A DNA stretch of 26,156 bases, from contig BRYA01000830.1 of the NCBI GenBank assembly GCA_030267965.1, forward strand, positions 1 to 26,156, given 5' to 3'. Within the stretch, counting starts at the first letter, position 1; each line of letters begins with the position of its first letter. Under the pieces are notes generated by a model. The model was not told the origin of the DNA. It made no database searches and worked only from the letters and a program-made list of their open reading frames with translations. The position numbers and the translations under genes are program-made. Source of the stretch: Triparma columacea (taxonomy: Eukaryota > Sar > Bolidophyceae > Parmales > Triparmaceae). Shown here piece after piece: positions 9,576-20,396 of this stretch.

Positions 9576-12405
9576 ACTCTCAACCTTTTTCTCCTCCTTC
9601 TTCTTCGCCCCCTCCGTCATCTTCCCTACATTCCCCCCCCCCGCCCCTCCCGCCGCTCCTCCCCCCCCACCCCTCCCTCTCCCCCTCCCCCTTCCCCTCC
9701 CTGCCCCACCCCCCCCCGCGGTCCTTGGGCTCTCCTTCTTAACCGCCGGCGCCTGTTTCTTAACAGCCGGCGCGTGGTCGTACTGTGGGTCCTTCCAGTC
9801 CTCCGGTAGTCCGCTCTTCACCACCTCCCTCTCCTCCCCCTCCACGGCCTCCCCGTGGGTCTCGCACTTGCTGAGGTCCGTCTTCATCTCGCGCTTCGCC
9901 CGGTCGCTGAGGCCGGCGAGCCAGGGGAGGACCTTGGCGCCTAGGTGGAGGTAGACCTTCTTCGTGAGCTCCTTCGCGGCAGTCCTAACCTCGTTGGACT
10001 TGTTGAGGTACCCGTTGGCGGGGCCGGTTATGAAGTCGAGCACCTTCTCCCCGCTAACCGCCTCCTCACCGAACTCCTTCACGAGCTTCCCTAGGAGCTC
10101 CATCCTCCCGACCACGGTCTTGGGTGCCTTGGCCTCCCTCTCCCCCAGCTGTCTGATGGCAATGTTCCCCATGTAAACGTGCCCGACAGATGGGCTGAGG
10201 GCGAAGTTAACGAGCATGCTGAACGCCCCCTCCACGGCCTTCGGCTGCGCCCTGTCGCTGAGCTTCTGCACCAGCGTCCGGACGACCCCCTCGAGGAGGC
10301 CCACGCACTTGCCTACCTCCATGCCGCAGTTCTCCATCTCGTGGAGGACGTCGTCTACGACAATCAGGCTGGTTAGGAAGACCTTGGGGTTCCTGTCCTC
10401 AACCGCCTTGGTGATCATGCTGCAGAGGGCCGGGGCGGCGGCCTCGAAGCCCGGGTCCTGGATGAAGTCCGTGTGCTGCTCTATCATCATGCTGGTCTTG
10501 GTGAGGACGGCGTCCCGGAGCAGCCAGTTGCCGCTCAGGAAGCACCTTACCCTGTACTCCCCGAGGATGCCCTCTAGGCTGTTGACGAACGTCCTGTCCA
10601 TCCCCTTGCTGATGGCCTCGGGCTCGGGGAGGTCCCCGTAGTCCTTCATGTCGTTCATGAGGGTGACCCCCTCGAGGGGATGCTCCCCCGGGGGGAATAC
10701 TGTCTTCTCGACATCCTCGACGTATTCGTCCCCGCCGAAATCTGCACCTCCACCCCTGTATGCTCCCCCATCACCCGGGAAGCTCGACGGCGGGGACCTC
10801 ATCTCCTTCCCCATACCGATTCTCCCTCCCCCTCCCCCCCCCCCTCCCCCCCCGGCCTCCCAGTCGTCCTTGGAGTCTTCCCCCCCCATAACCCCGTCGT
10901 CGGCCCCGAAGGTATCCTCCTTCTGCTCCCTGAATACGTCCCGAACCAAAGCACCCTTGGGGGTCCTGTGAACTGAACCACCACCACCGACACGACCGAC
11001 ACCAGGTCCCCTAGGGCTCTTCACGGGACTCTCGTACCTGCAAGTGGGGGAGGTTAAGGGTTGAAGGAAGGTCAGACTTTGGCAAAAATGATGCGGCGTA
11101 AGGTGACAGTAGTAGTTGTCCTTCCAGTGGACCATCATGTCCGAGATAGAAGGCACCAACACTTCACTAGGCAACCTAATAAAATTCGAGGCTCGCTTCG
11201 TTCGTGTCGCTTCGCTCGTCGCTTCGCTCGTCACTTCGCTCGTCGCTTCGCTCGTCGCCTTACCTGGCGTCGTCCTCCCACCCTCCCCCCCCCCCCTTGC
11301 CTCCGTAATTCCTCTCAGCATCCTCCAACGCCTCCAGCATGTTGAGTTTGCAGGCCTCCTTCTGCTTCTTGAGCCTCCCGGCCTCCGCGTAGTCCTCGTC
11401 CCTCGCGGCCCTCTTCATCCTCTCCTCGAGGTCGTCGCAGGCCTCGGCTAGCCCCGTGACGTTGACGATGCAGTTCTTGATGTCGCTGGCGCTGTCAAAG
11501 TCCTCCTCCCGGGCGTAAGAGAGCTTGATGGAGTCCAGGGCCTTGAGACGCCGGCCGACCCCGTTCTCCTGGAAGGTCTTCCCCTCCCCCCCCATCTTCT
11601 TGGGCCCCCCAGCCCCCGGGGCGTGGTGGGTCTGCTTGTGGTAGTTGTCAGTCATGACAAGCCCGTCGATCTTGTTGCTGTTACCCAGGCAGTTTATTGC
11701 TATAATTCCGACCTGGTTGTAGGCGTTTAGGTGGTTCACGTGGCACCTGTGGACGACAAGCTTGAGGAACCCAACCTTGGACACGTTGAGGTGGACAGAC
11801 TACGACCACGGGGGGGGAGGGGGGGGGTAAGAGAGAGCCGCTGTGGAATCAACTCAACAACCTTTAAAAGCTCGGAACGCCGCTCGAGGTAAGCCGCGTA
11901 ACATATCATATCTCCCCGTAACTCCCAAAGGTCCCCACCCACCTTAAGCTCCCTGGCCTGGTAGTTGCTCCTCGAGTTGCTATCCAAGCTGATGTATCCG
12001 AGCCTCTTGGTATCAGAGCAGGTCTCGAACGTGCTCCCGCCGCGCCCGACAATGACCTCGATCTTGGTAGGGATCTTTGACTGGTGAGAAAGTATTTGAA
12101 GCTGCGAAAAGGGAGGGGGAGGGGGGAGGGCGGGTTGGTTACAGTTTGAAAGAGAGGGACATTAGAAGGGAGGAGATGGGTTTCGACACGTGTAAAGTGT
12201 AAACCTCGACGCCCGCGCGCACCTGTGATATGTCGCAGGCTGCGTCACTCATTTGAAGCACCAGGGTTTGTGGGAAGGAGCAGAATCGAGGCGATTGCCA
12301 TCCTTTGGTTGTGGGTGTGTGAGAGTTTAGCTCCCGAGACGGATGGTCGGGCTCCTCCGAACTGCAGGCAACGCATGCATACGCCAGTTTCTTCAGCTGC
12401 GTCAT
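9408..12405 (-). CDS. CEP104: CEP104-like ciliary tip TOG-domain protein
   Basis: Four exons: 12405-12223, 12101-11943, 11799-11264 and 11037-9408, with phases 0, 0 and 2, giving 835 aa. Residues 1-~180 match the CEP104 N-terminal jelly-roll: SPRFCSFPQTLVLQM, KRLGYISLDSNSRSNYQAREL and LNAYNQVGIIAINCLGN. A charged coiled-coil region follows at about 230-290 (DEDYAEAGRLKKQ). A Gly-rich linker leads to a TOG domain at about 435-675 (from MDRTFVNSLEGILGEYRVR). The tail is Gly/Arg-rich, then Lys-rich, then has 44 consecutive Glu at 781-824. CEP104 acts at the plus ends of ciliary microtubules, with its TOG domain binding tubulin. The C-terminal zinc-finger region of animal CEP104 is not seen here. 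It implies a ciliated stage or retained flagellar genes. A TTG codon 12 nt upstream of the ATG is ignored. Confidence 0.85.
9444..9575 (-). repeat. Poly-glutamate tract (GAG/GAA)44
   Basis: 44 uninterrupted Glu codons, mixed GAG and GAA, lie just before the C-terminal YSDDEEAKEGK of the CEP104-like protein. On the plus strand the same bases read as TCC/TCT, which makes a spurious poly-Ser ORF. The tract is pure trinucleotide-type sequence and probably length-variable. Confidence 0.9.
11209..11256. repeat. 12-bp tandem repeat at the donor end of CEP104 intron 3
   Basis: Four units of GCTTCGCTCGTC (the third starts with A) run head to tail in the intron 11038-11263. On the minus strand the array begins a few bases after the GTAAGG donor. 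Confidence 0.85.
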
Positions 12406-12494
12406 GTTGGGCTCCAAGTGGAGAAGAAATTTGACTGAATTTTAAAGAGTTTTTCAACTTTTGCTTTCATTTTTGGAACAACATTTTTACAGAG

Positions 12495-14230
12495 TTAAAC
12501 ATCCCCCGGGTGTTGTGCCTTGATCGCATGAACGAAGGTGATCCTCTCGACCTGAGCGAACAGCGGAAATGTTCGATTGCAAAGGTTATGTTAGAATTGT
12601 CGTGTTGAAGCATTTATGGTTTTTAAAGAAACTCAACTCACCTCCCCCTCGGCCCTGCTCTCCTCCTCCCAGCCCAGCTTGCCGTACAGCTTGATCGCCT
12701 CGACGCACGCCACAATTGTGGTGGCCCTGAAGGTCGTCACCCCGTCGCTTTGCTTGCGCAAGGCGGCGGACATTGTGCGACTCAGAAGCTGCGACGGGTT
12801 AGCTGGGCATGTACGTACTCGAGCCCTTTTCTTCGCACCTAGCGTCTGCCGCCTTCTTCTAGCACATTCTTACCTTCCTCCCCCATCCTTTCCCTCTATA
12901 AGCATCCTCCACCACAAACCTGGAAACCTCCTGTTCCCCCCCCTCCCCTCCCTTGATTCCGCAAAAACCCTTGACCTCGCCTCTGTCCACGAGGCATGTG
13001 AAGGCGTCGAAACTGCCTCCCACGTTGACAAAATCCTTCTTGCCGGCGTTCTGGACCATACGGCGAACTGCACCCCATTTGGCGGCGTGGGGGGCGTAGC
13101 AGCGAGAGTAGAGGCCGGCCAAAAGTTCAGGTTGCCTTTTTTGGACTTCATTCGGCAGGGACGTTAGATAATCTGGGGGGAGGGGGGGGGCGTCGAGGAG
13201 CGACGAAGATGGGGATTGGTTGCGTCAAGTTAGATGTTGTTGTGGCGTGCTTTGACGCCGTGGCGTAGATATACTTTTACTTTTCAACCCTCTCACCTTC
13301 CCAGTCAACCAACCAAGGCCCAACCTTGATCCTCGAATGTACGAGTGTATAGCAGCTCAAATAAAGACTCAACTCTGCGTGCTCGTCGAACATGTCTGGT
13401 AAGACGACCTCAATCCGCTTGCCGGCCACGCTCGTGACGTTGGTGACGGCACCCGGCCCAAAGACTTTGCCCATTGTCTTCATTATCTCCCCCCTGTCCC
13501 TCCAAGTCTTGAGAGCGCCGCCGCCCGAGCCGCCAACCTTCCCTCGACTGAGCTTCTGCTGGAATTTTTCTTCGTAAGCGTTCTGGTAGAGCACCCGGGT
13601 GGTTGGGTTAGGGAGGAGGGTCTCGTAAGCAAGGAGGGTCGTCCTCTCTCTCCCAAAAGCCTCCACCACTTTCGTTAGGCAACCTTCCTTGTCGGAGACG
13701 TAACTGAGAACGACCTCGCTGACCACGAGTGTCGGAAGCCCGTCGTCCGCCACCTCCTCCAGTGAAACGCTGACTGCCTCAGGGTCATTAAAGTCGCAGC
13801 CCCCCAGGATGCAATCGACCCCCCAGCCCGCCTTTTCGTACAAAGACCTCTTCAAGGCCACAACTTCCTCACAGTCCATCTCGTACACGTTCCTGCAGGC
13901 CGAGGGGAACTTCATCTGGACACAGCGCCCAAGAGGGTCGAGACCAGAGCCAAGGATAAGCACATTAAACGCTGGATATTGGGAAGCGAACCCAGCTATT
14001 GCGTTGTAAATTGCCATAACTCTCATTGTGTAACCAAGACGAATCACAGCGCTCCTCATCCGCAGTCCTCTTGCGTTGGCTTGCAGACCCCTCTCATCGA
14101 GGAGATGTTTCCTGATCGTTTTGAGCATATCAACGTACTTATATAGGTATGAATCGCCTACTTTTGGGTCTATTATTGTTTCAGCCTTACATATCAGGGC
14201 GTCAACCGCAGTTTGTGCCACAGAAGTCAT
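12495..14230 (-). CDS. Leucine carboxyl methyltransferase-type domain fused to GNAT acetyltransferase
   Basis: Four exons: 14230-13297, 13172-12874, 12788-12642 and 12551-12495 (phases 1, 0, 0), giving 478 aa. Residues 1-~305 are an LCMT/PPM1-type SAM methyltransferase: SAM-binding loop LILGSGLDPLG at 91-101, acidic EMDCEEV after the second strand, and a conserved LVVSEVVLSYV strand. Exon 1 has a GTGAGA donor inside LVDWEG, so the ORF end at 13277 is an intron read-through. Splicing restores the frame into a GNAT domain: VSRFVVEDAYRGKGWGRK (acetyl-CoA pyrophosphate loop, 403-411), then VEAIKLYGKLGW (motif B) in exon 3. LCMT-family enzymes methylate protein C-termini or tRNA wybutosine intermediates; the substrate here is unknown. 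The start is the first ATG, only 73 bp from the divergent neighbour's start. Confidence 0.75.
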
Positions 14231-14303
14231 TTACAAATATTTTTGCACCTTGGTTTTTGATGCCTTGAGGCAAATCAAACTTATCACACTTCAACCGTCG
14301 AAT
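14231..14303. promoter_or_regulatory. 73-bp bidirectional intergenic region
   Basis: The ATG of the methyltransferase-GNAT gene (minus) and the ATG of the small membrane protein (plus) are separated by only 73 bp, so both 5'UTRs and the core promoter elements must share this space. I see no clear TATA box. Confidence 0.55.
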
Positions 14304-14959
14304 ATGAAGCTATTTTCGCTAATCACCACCCTTCTTGTATGTGCTCCTGCCTCTTCTGCAAAGTTTGGCGTCATCAAGCCTCTTCAGAAGCTAAAAGCCA
14401 ACTCACCAGCTGTTCGCGATCCCTTTGTTGAGGAGCGCCAATCACTTGCTCAACCTCAAAGTAACGCACTTTTGAGCATCCGTGGTGGAGCATTGGGAGT
14501 CACTCAGGACAATGCGCTAACAGGAACTTTTGTTGTTGCGTGAGTCAGCTAATTTCTGCCTTCTCTCTCAACTCAAACTAATCGCAATTCTATATCTTAT
14601 ATATAACCCTATTATATCTTACATTCCCCCCCCTCCTCCCCCTCTTCAGCGGACTCTATGGGCTTCAGTTCCTCCTCGCTCCAGCCTTCCTGATTTCGCA
14701 GAACTTCAAGGTCTCCCCTGACAAGTACCACACCTTCCTCGCCAGGTTCTCCGGTGCCACCATGCTCCTCCTCCTCTACTCCCTCAAGCAGATGGACACC
14801 TCCACCGCCTTCGGCGTTTCCTTCCTCTGGAACTCCGTGGTCGCTGTCCTCGGTCCGATCTACGCGGAGATGTTCCTTGAAACGACCCCGATGCACACGG
14901 TCACCGCTCCCATCTTTGTGGGAGGAGTGCTCCTGCTCCACGCGCTCGCCGCTATGTAA
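14304..14959 (+). CDS. Small multi-span membrane protein with signal peptide, function unknown
   Basis: Two exons, 14304-14539 and 14650-14959, phase 2, giving 181 aa. The donor is GC|GTGAGT and the acceptor has a long C/T tract ending TTCAG. The N-terminus MKLFSLITTLLVCAPASSA is a signal peptide, followed by a polar stretch with LSIRGGAL. A short hydrophobic segment spans the exon junction. Two to three more follow: GLQFLLAPAFLI, MLLLLYSLK, GVSFLWNSVVAVLGPIY and APIFVGGVLLLHALAAM. I do not recognise the family. The presequence has Lys rather than Phe at the likely cleavage site, so secretory, vacuolar or plastid-envelope location is open. The gene is divergent from the methyltransferase-GNAT gene and convergent with alanyl-tRNA synthetase. 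Confidence 0.75.
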
Positions 14960-15158
14960 GAGGGGTGGAGAACACTTCCGGGGAACTTGCGAAAAGTTAC
15001 CGAGCATTTATGAAGAAACTTTTCTTCATGGGAAGGGGGGGAACAAACAGTTAGGAAATTAAGCATTGAAATTCGATATTCATCTTCTTTGATTGAAATG
15101 TCATCCCTTATCTTCTTAAAAATCCTGTATACCCTCCCCCCCTCCCCTTCTCCCTTCC

Positions 15159-18100
15159 TCACTTCCTCGCTTCCTCCAGTGCCTTATCGATGGTATCCAC
15201 ACCCTCAATCATCCTCGTGGCGTTGAGTTTCTTCCCCCCCCCCTTACCCCCGATGTCCTTGAACGTGTCCTCCACCCATTTCTTGCAGTCGACATCGCTC
15301 GTCTTCGGCGCCGCCGCGAACGCTCCGTACTTACCCCCCGCAACGTCCGCCGTGATGATCATAACCGCAACGTCCTTAGCGACCGCCTTAAGTATCTTCT
15401 GTGCGGTCTTCCCGTCGACTCCAAAGTCGTACCTGACGACGCACTTGCTCACGCCCGAAGCCTTCGCTTTGGATACCTCGGCCGCGCAGGCCTCCTCCGC
15501 GCCCTTGACCTTTGCCGCGATTAGCTTCTGCCTGTATTCCTTGACCCTTTTGATCATGCCGTCGATGACGACGGCAATGTCGGCCTTGGCGACGCAGCTT
15601 ATCTGGAGACCGTCGAGCTCGGCCTTCAGCTTCTTCGTCTCGGACTCGAGCTCACCTCCAGAGAGGGCCTCAACCTAAGTTAGGAGAGTAAGGAGCGGAG
15701 GGGGGTAAAGGGGGTTAGGAATAGTACTAACAAATTCGTGTCACCTCTCCTCCTTGTCCGCTTCTCCCGCTTTACCAACTCCCTTCCTCACCTCCTTGAC
15801 CCTCTCCGCGAAGCTCCTTGCCTGGTTCCTCGCCTCCTTAGCCTTGTCCTGACTAACCGCCGTGATCCTCCTAATCCCTTTAGCGATACCTTCCTCACTC
15901 AATATAACCATCGCCCCCGCCTCCTTCGTGTTGGTTAAGTGCGTGCCACCGCAGAACTCAATGCTGTAGTCCTTCCATATTTCATCCTTCGGTTTCTTAA
16001 GTATATCTTGAATCGGCGTGTCGCAAACGCTCACGACCCTTACAGGGTCAGGGTACTTCTCCCCGAACACGGCCCTGAGTGTGGATATTTGTTTCGCGTC
16101 GTTTAAGGGGGCGATGTAGGTGTTGACGGATAGGGAAGAGGTTATCTGGGCGTTGCAGACGCCCTCGATTGCAGCGAGGGCGTCCTGGCCGACGGGCTTA
16201 CCCCAGCTGAAGTCAAACCTATGTTAAGGGGGGTTGGAGAGCGAAGTATAGATAAGGAGGGGGGCAGTTAGCGAGAGAAAGGCATCTAGATATGCTGATG
16301 AACCACTCTTATCACACCTCCCTTCTATATACCTCTCCGTTTCTCCCCCTCGAATTTCTCCACCCTACTGCCACCCCCTCACCTTAGTTTTTCATCGTCA
16401 ACCAAGCTTCCCTTCTGGTCGATGCTCGGTCCTTCCGTCTCACCCTCCTTCCCAATAAGCACATCCCTAAGCGCGAAGTTAAGCACGTGCGTCATAGTAT
16501 GGTTGCTCGCGACAGGCCTCCTCCTCTCGTAGTCCACCTCGCAAGTCGCGGAGGAACCGCAGGTAAAGGTACCGGAGATTACCGAACCGACGTGGAGGAC
16601 GTAACCACCGTAAACCTGGACGTTGTCGACGCGGAGGGTACCGGTGGGGGACTTGATGAAGCCAGTGTCGTAGATCTGTCCCCCCTGCTCGGCGTAGAAG
16701 TTAGTGGCTTGGAGGATAAGCCCTGCTGCACCGTCAGACTTTGAGATGGTGTCCTTGAAGCCTGTCTTGTCCTCGGTCTCGTTCCTCCCGATGAAGCACG
16801 CCTTGACCGTGGTGGCGAGGTTCTTCTCCCAGACGTACTTCTCTTCGTCCTTGGTAGTTTCAACGTCCCTGCTGATAAGCGATGCCGTCTGCTCAGCCTC
16901 GAGGACCATCTCCTTACCGCTTCCCCCGCTCATCTTAGCCTTACGAGCGGCTGCGCTCAGCTCCTTCTCCTCGGCCATCTTCCTCTCGAAACCCTCAACG
17001 TCCAACTTCAAGTTCTTCTCCTCGCACATGAGTTCCGTCAAGTCCATCGGGAATCCCATGCTCGTGTAAAGGAAGTGTGCGTCCTCCCCCTTGAACTTTC
17101 CCCCCTCCGCGTTCTCGGCCATCTCGGAGAACTTGGAGAGGCCCTTGTCGAGGGTTCGGGAGAAGGACTCCTCCTCCTCCTTGATGACCTGTATAACAAA
17201 CTCCTTCTTCCTAACAATCTCCGGGAACGCCTCCCCCATATGTTCCACAAGCGTCGGTACAAGTTTGCTAAAGAACCCCAGCTTCGCCCCCAGGTTCTGT
17301 CTCCCGTATCTAACCGCCCTCCTCAATACCCTCCTTAATACGTACCCTCTCCCGTCGTTGCTAGGTACGGCGCCGTCGGTTATGGCGAACGTTAGTGTTC
17401 GAACGTGGTCCGCAACAACCCTGTACGCCATGTCGACGTAGTCGGAGTCATCGGCACCGACCTTACCAGCGTAAGGACGCGCGCCGGTGAGGAGACGGAT
17501 AGCCTCGAATATGGGAGTGAAGATGTCCGTGTCGTAGTTAGAGTCCTTCCCCTGTAAAATGGACGTCAGCCTCTCGAACCCCATGCCCGTGTCAACGTGC
17601 TGAGCCGGGAGCTTCCTGAGGGAACCGTCGGCCTCCCTGTTGTACTGTATGAATACGTTGTTCCAGATTTCGATAACGTCCGGTAAGTCCGCGTTTACGA
17701 GTTCCCCCGCGTCCCTGCCCCCGATCCTGTCGTAGTGTATCTCTACGCAGGGACCGCATGGACCGGTTGCGCCCATCTCCCAGAAGTTATCCTTAGCGTC
17801 GAATGGTAGTACGCGGTTAGGGGGTAGGTACTTGAGCCACAAGTCCCGAGCCTCGGTGTCGGCGGGGGTCTGAGAGTTTCCACCGAAGTAGGTGGCGTAG
17901 AGACGAGAGGGGTCGAGACCGTAGACGTCGATTAGGCAAGACCAGGCCCACTCGATTGCCTGAGGAGGATGGATTGGGGTTAGAGAATTGGGGGAGGGAG
18001 GTTGGGGAGATTCATATAGGAGAGGAGGGTATTCTGTCATCAGAACGTCGGCATAAATCCACGTGCAGGTCATAATCTTCTGTCTTTTCTTCTTGATGTT

Positions 18101-19095
18101 TTTTTTTTCGCTTGTCGCCCCCCCCTTGCCCTATCCCTTTTAGCCTTATCCCTTTCCCCCTCACCTCTTCCTTAAAGTAGTCCCCGAAGGACCAGTTCCC
18201 GAGCATCTCAAAGAAGGTATGATGGTACACGTCCTTCCCCACATCGTCCAGGTCGTTGTGCTTCCCCCCCGCCCTAATGCACTTCTGAGTGTTGCAGGCA
18301 CGACGGAGTGTAGAGATCTCAAGGTTGGGGTCAGCAGTGCCGAGGAAGAGAGGCTTGTACTGGTTCATACCAGCGTTGGCGAAGAGGAGGGTGGGATCGT
18401 CGTGAGGTACGCAGGGGGAGGAAGGCCAGAACTTGTGACCGCGGGTCTTGACAAAGTAGTCTGTGATGGAGGGGGGGGGGGGGTGAAGTGAATGACGTTG
18501 GTAAGGCGATTGATTGAGATGAGTGAAGTGAAGTGAAGTGAAGGGATTGAGATGAGTGAAGTGAAGCAGAAGTCCTATTTGGGCACTACCCTGTTTGGGC
18601 ACAAGAATGTTGGGGCACAAAAATGTTCGGGCACTGGTTCGGTGTTACTGCTTTGATTGCACAACGCAGATGTTGCCTAGCGCAGATGTGAGCTGTCTCT
18701 TTCGTTGTCTCTTTTGTTGTATCGCGCGTCGTCTTGTTGGTTGTCTCTTTATTGTTTGTGTTTGTGGGTTAGTCTTACCAATAAAGGCTGAGCGGACCTT
18801 TTTCATGGGCCACTCAGGGTGATCTGTTGTTAAGTGTCAGTTATAGTGTTAGGGTTAGTGTGTTTGTGGTAATGGATGTGATTTGAGGGTATGTAGTGTT
18901 TCATAATTGATATGTGTACACAGAGGAGTGAAATAGGATGTCTTCATTAACGTTCTCGACGATGAGGATTGGTGGGAGGCCCTTTTTTTGCTCAAATTAT
19001 ATCTAAATGTTTGTATGAACATTTGATCTCATTGTCTTACCGAATGACATGTTATTTATCGCATCAGCAATCTCATTTACGCTAATGTCGGACAT
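15159..19095 (-). CDS. AARS1: Alanyl-tRNA synthetase, cytosolic type
   Basis: Six exons: 19095-19041, 18823-18779, 18460-18165, 17959-16383, 16218-15792 and 15674-15159, phases all consistent, 971 aa. It charges tRNA-Ala with alanine. The class II core shows [46 protein letters not shown] and TGMGFERL. The editing domain keeps both zinc-site motifs, HTMTH (H619, H623) and CGGTH (C747, H751). The C-Ala domain ends in the usual GGKGGGK region. The 45-nt exon 2 was found because it supplies the conserved VRSAFI start of the catalytic domain and fits phase 1 on both sides. Exon 5 ends at a GTGAGG donor (AERVKE); reading on to 15741 is intron. No organelle presequence is evident, so mitochondrial or plastid supply is unresolved. 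Confidence 0.92.
18512..18567. repeat. Short direct repeats in AlaRS intron 2
   Basis: GATTGAGATGAGTGAAGTG occurs at about 18512 and 18545 with additional GAAGT pentamer runs between. Just beyond, near 18575-18635, a GGGCAC...ATGTT motif recurs about three to four times. All lie inside the intron 18461-18778. Confidence 0.7.
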
Positions 19096-19430
19096 TTACA
19101 AAAGAAATGGGCAAAAGAGGGGAAGGGCGGAGAAGGGCGAAGAGAAAACAGAGAAAACAGAGACTTGGATGGCAAAGAAGGGCTCTCTCCAAAGAAGGCA
19201 ATAAAAGTCTACAAAGTCAGCACTACGTTAGAATATATCTACAAAACGAATAAATATATACATATACACACACATAAGCTACATTCAATCGCGTATCCAC
19301 ATATACACCATATAACATACTCCCCGTCATCCCCATTACATCCCCCAACACATCCCCCATCACTCACCCTCAATCCCACGTACGATCCCACCTCCGATCT
19401 CACCTACTTTATAATCCCCATCAAACTAAT
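19096..19430. promoter_or_regulatory. Divergent promoter interval between AlaRS and mL43
   Basis: This 335-bp interval separates two divergent housekeeping genes. It contains an AT-rich block near 19230-19330 with CA repeats and TATATA-like runs, then a pyrimidine/CCC-rich block just before the mL43 ATG. There is no coding signal. Confidence 0.5.
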
Positions 19431-19835
19431 ATGGCAACCCACGGGCAACGTCAGCTTCTCCGCCTAACCCTCCAATACTGTCAGCACGGTGGTTCCTCCG
19501 CATCCATGCGTTCCCTAATTTCCACCAACCTCAAGCCCTTCGCCGTCGCTAACCCTACCCTGGAGATAGTCGTCAATAACGTCAACGGGAAGCACCCGAA
19601 CGTTAAGGGGGAGTACAGGACAGGGTGGGATAAGGTTGTGGGTGTCAAGAACATGGAGGTCAATGAAATCATGAACCAGATCGTCAGACTGAACGACAGC
19701 AGCGGCCGGAAGTTGACCAAATTCACGAAGCCCGTTTACCCGGAACAGATGAGCGTACAAGGGAGGTGGACCCCAGGGCTGGACCTGGGGGTTGAGGAGT
19801 TCACAATTAAGGAGGTCAACCACGTCAAACATTAG
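19431..19835 (+). CDS. mrpl43: Mitochondrial large-subunit ribosomal protein mL43
   Basis: A single uninterrupted exon of 134 aa. The sequence fits the L51/S25/CI-B8 thioredoxin-like family and specifically mL43: LLRLTLQYCQHGGSSASMRS near the N-terminus, then NPTLEIVVNNVNGKHPNVKGEY, VKNMEVNEIMNQIVRLNDSSG and finally VQGRWTPGLDL. The length is close to family members. No separate presequence is needed, as usual for mL43. The start ATG follows a pyrimidine-rich leader and places the conserved LTLQYC motif at the expected distance. The gene converges on the LYR-ApaG gene. Confidence 0.9.
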   Translation: MATHGQRQLLRLTLQYCQHGGSSASMRSLISTNLKPFAVANPTLEIVVNNVNGKHPNVKGEYRTGWDKVVGVKNMEVNEIMNQIVRLNDSSGRKLTKFTKPVYPEQMSVQGRWTPGLDLGVEEFTIKEVNHVKH

Positions 19836-20000
19836 GGGGGAAAGAGGGGGAGGGAGGAGGGAGACGGGTAGATGGAAAGAACTTAAGGTCGTGGACGACT
19901 AATTGGAGAAATACAAAAATAAACCAAACTTCTTTCCCAAAAACTAAAAACTTAAAAACGCCAACAAACACACGCATACACATCAATGATCCCACCACCC

Positions 20001-20396
20001 TCTCAATCCTCCCATTCCCCCACGTCTCCTCTGAGTTTAATCCCCCCAACCTTGGCCTCCCATATATCTTCAATTTTAACCTTCCCATTAAACCTTTCAT
20101 CGCCTCTCGTCCCTCCTACAAACCCTTCCTTATTATCCTCCCCCACCTTCGCAACAACAATCCCCCCCTCCCTCCGCTACCAACGTTCCCATCACTTAGA
20201 TTTCCCTCCCTCCCCTCTCAATCCTCCCATTCCCCCACGTCTCCTCTGAGTTTAATCCCCCCAACCTTGGCCTCCCATATATCTTCAATTTTAACCTTCC
20301 CGTTAAACCTTTCATCGCCTCTCGTCCCTCCTACAAACCCTTCCTTATTATCCTCCCCCACCTTAGCGACTACAATCCCACCCTCCATCCAAGCGT
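20001..20396. repeat. Tandem duplication of the 3' end of the ApaG gene (20001-20181 and 20216-20396)
   Basis: About 180 bp starting at 20001 is repeated at 20216 with a 215-bp offset and very few differences over the first ~150 bp. The gene-side copy encodes the last ~60 residues and stop of the ApaG protein (minus strand). The distal copy lies beyond that stop and still carries an equivalent stop codon. It is a partial, probably non-functional 3' copy in the 3' flank or UTR. Confidence 0.85.

Noticed and set aside
9358..9954. 198-codon plus-strand ORF with long poly-Ser
   Set aside because: It is the complement of the poly-Glu tract and TOG coding sequence of CEP104. The opposite strand has clear family similarity and matching splice phases.
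18846..18862. TTAGGG telomere-like hexamer
   Set aside because: A single unit inside an AlaRS intron; no array.
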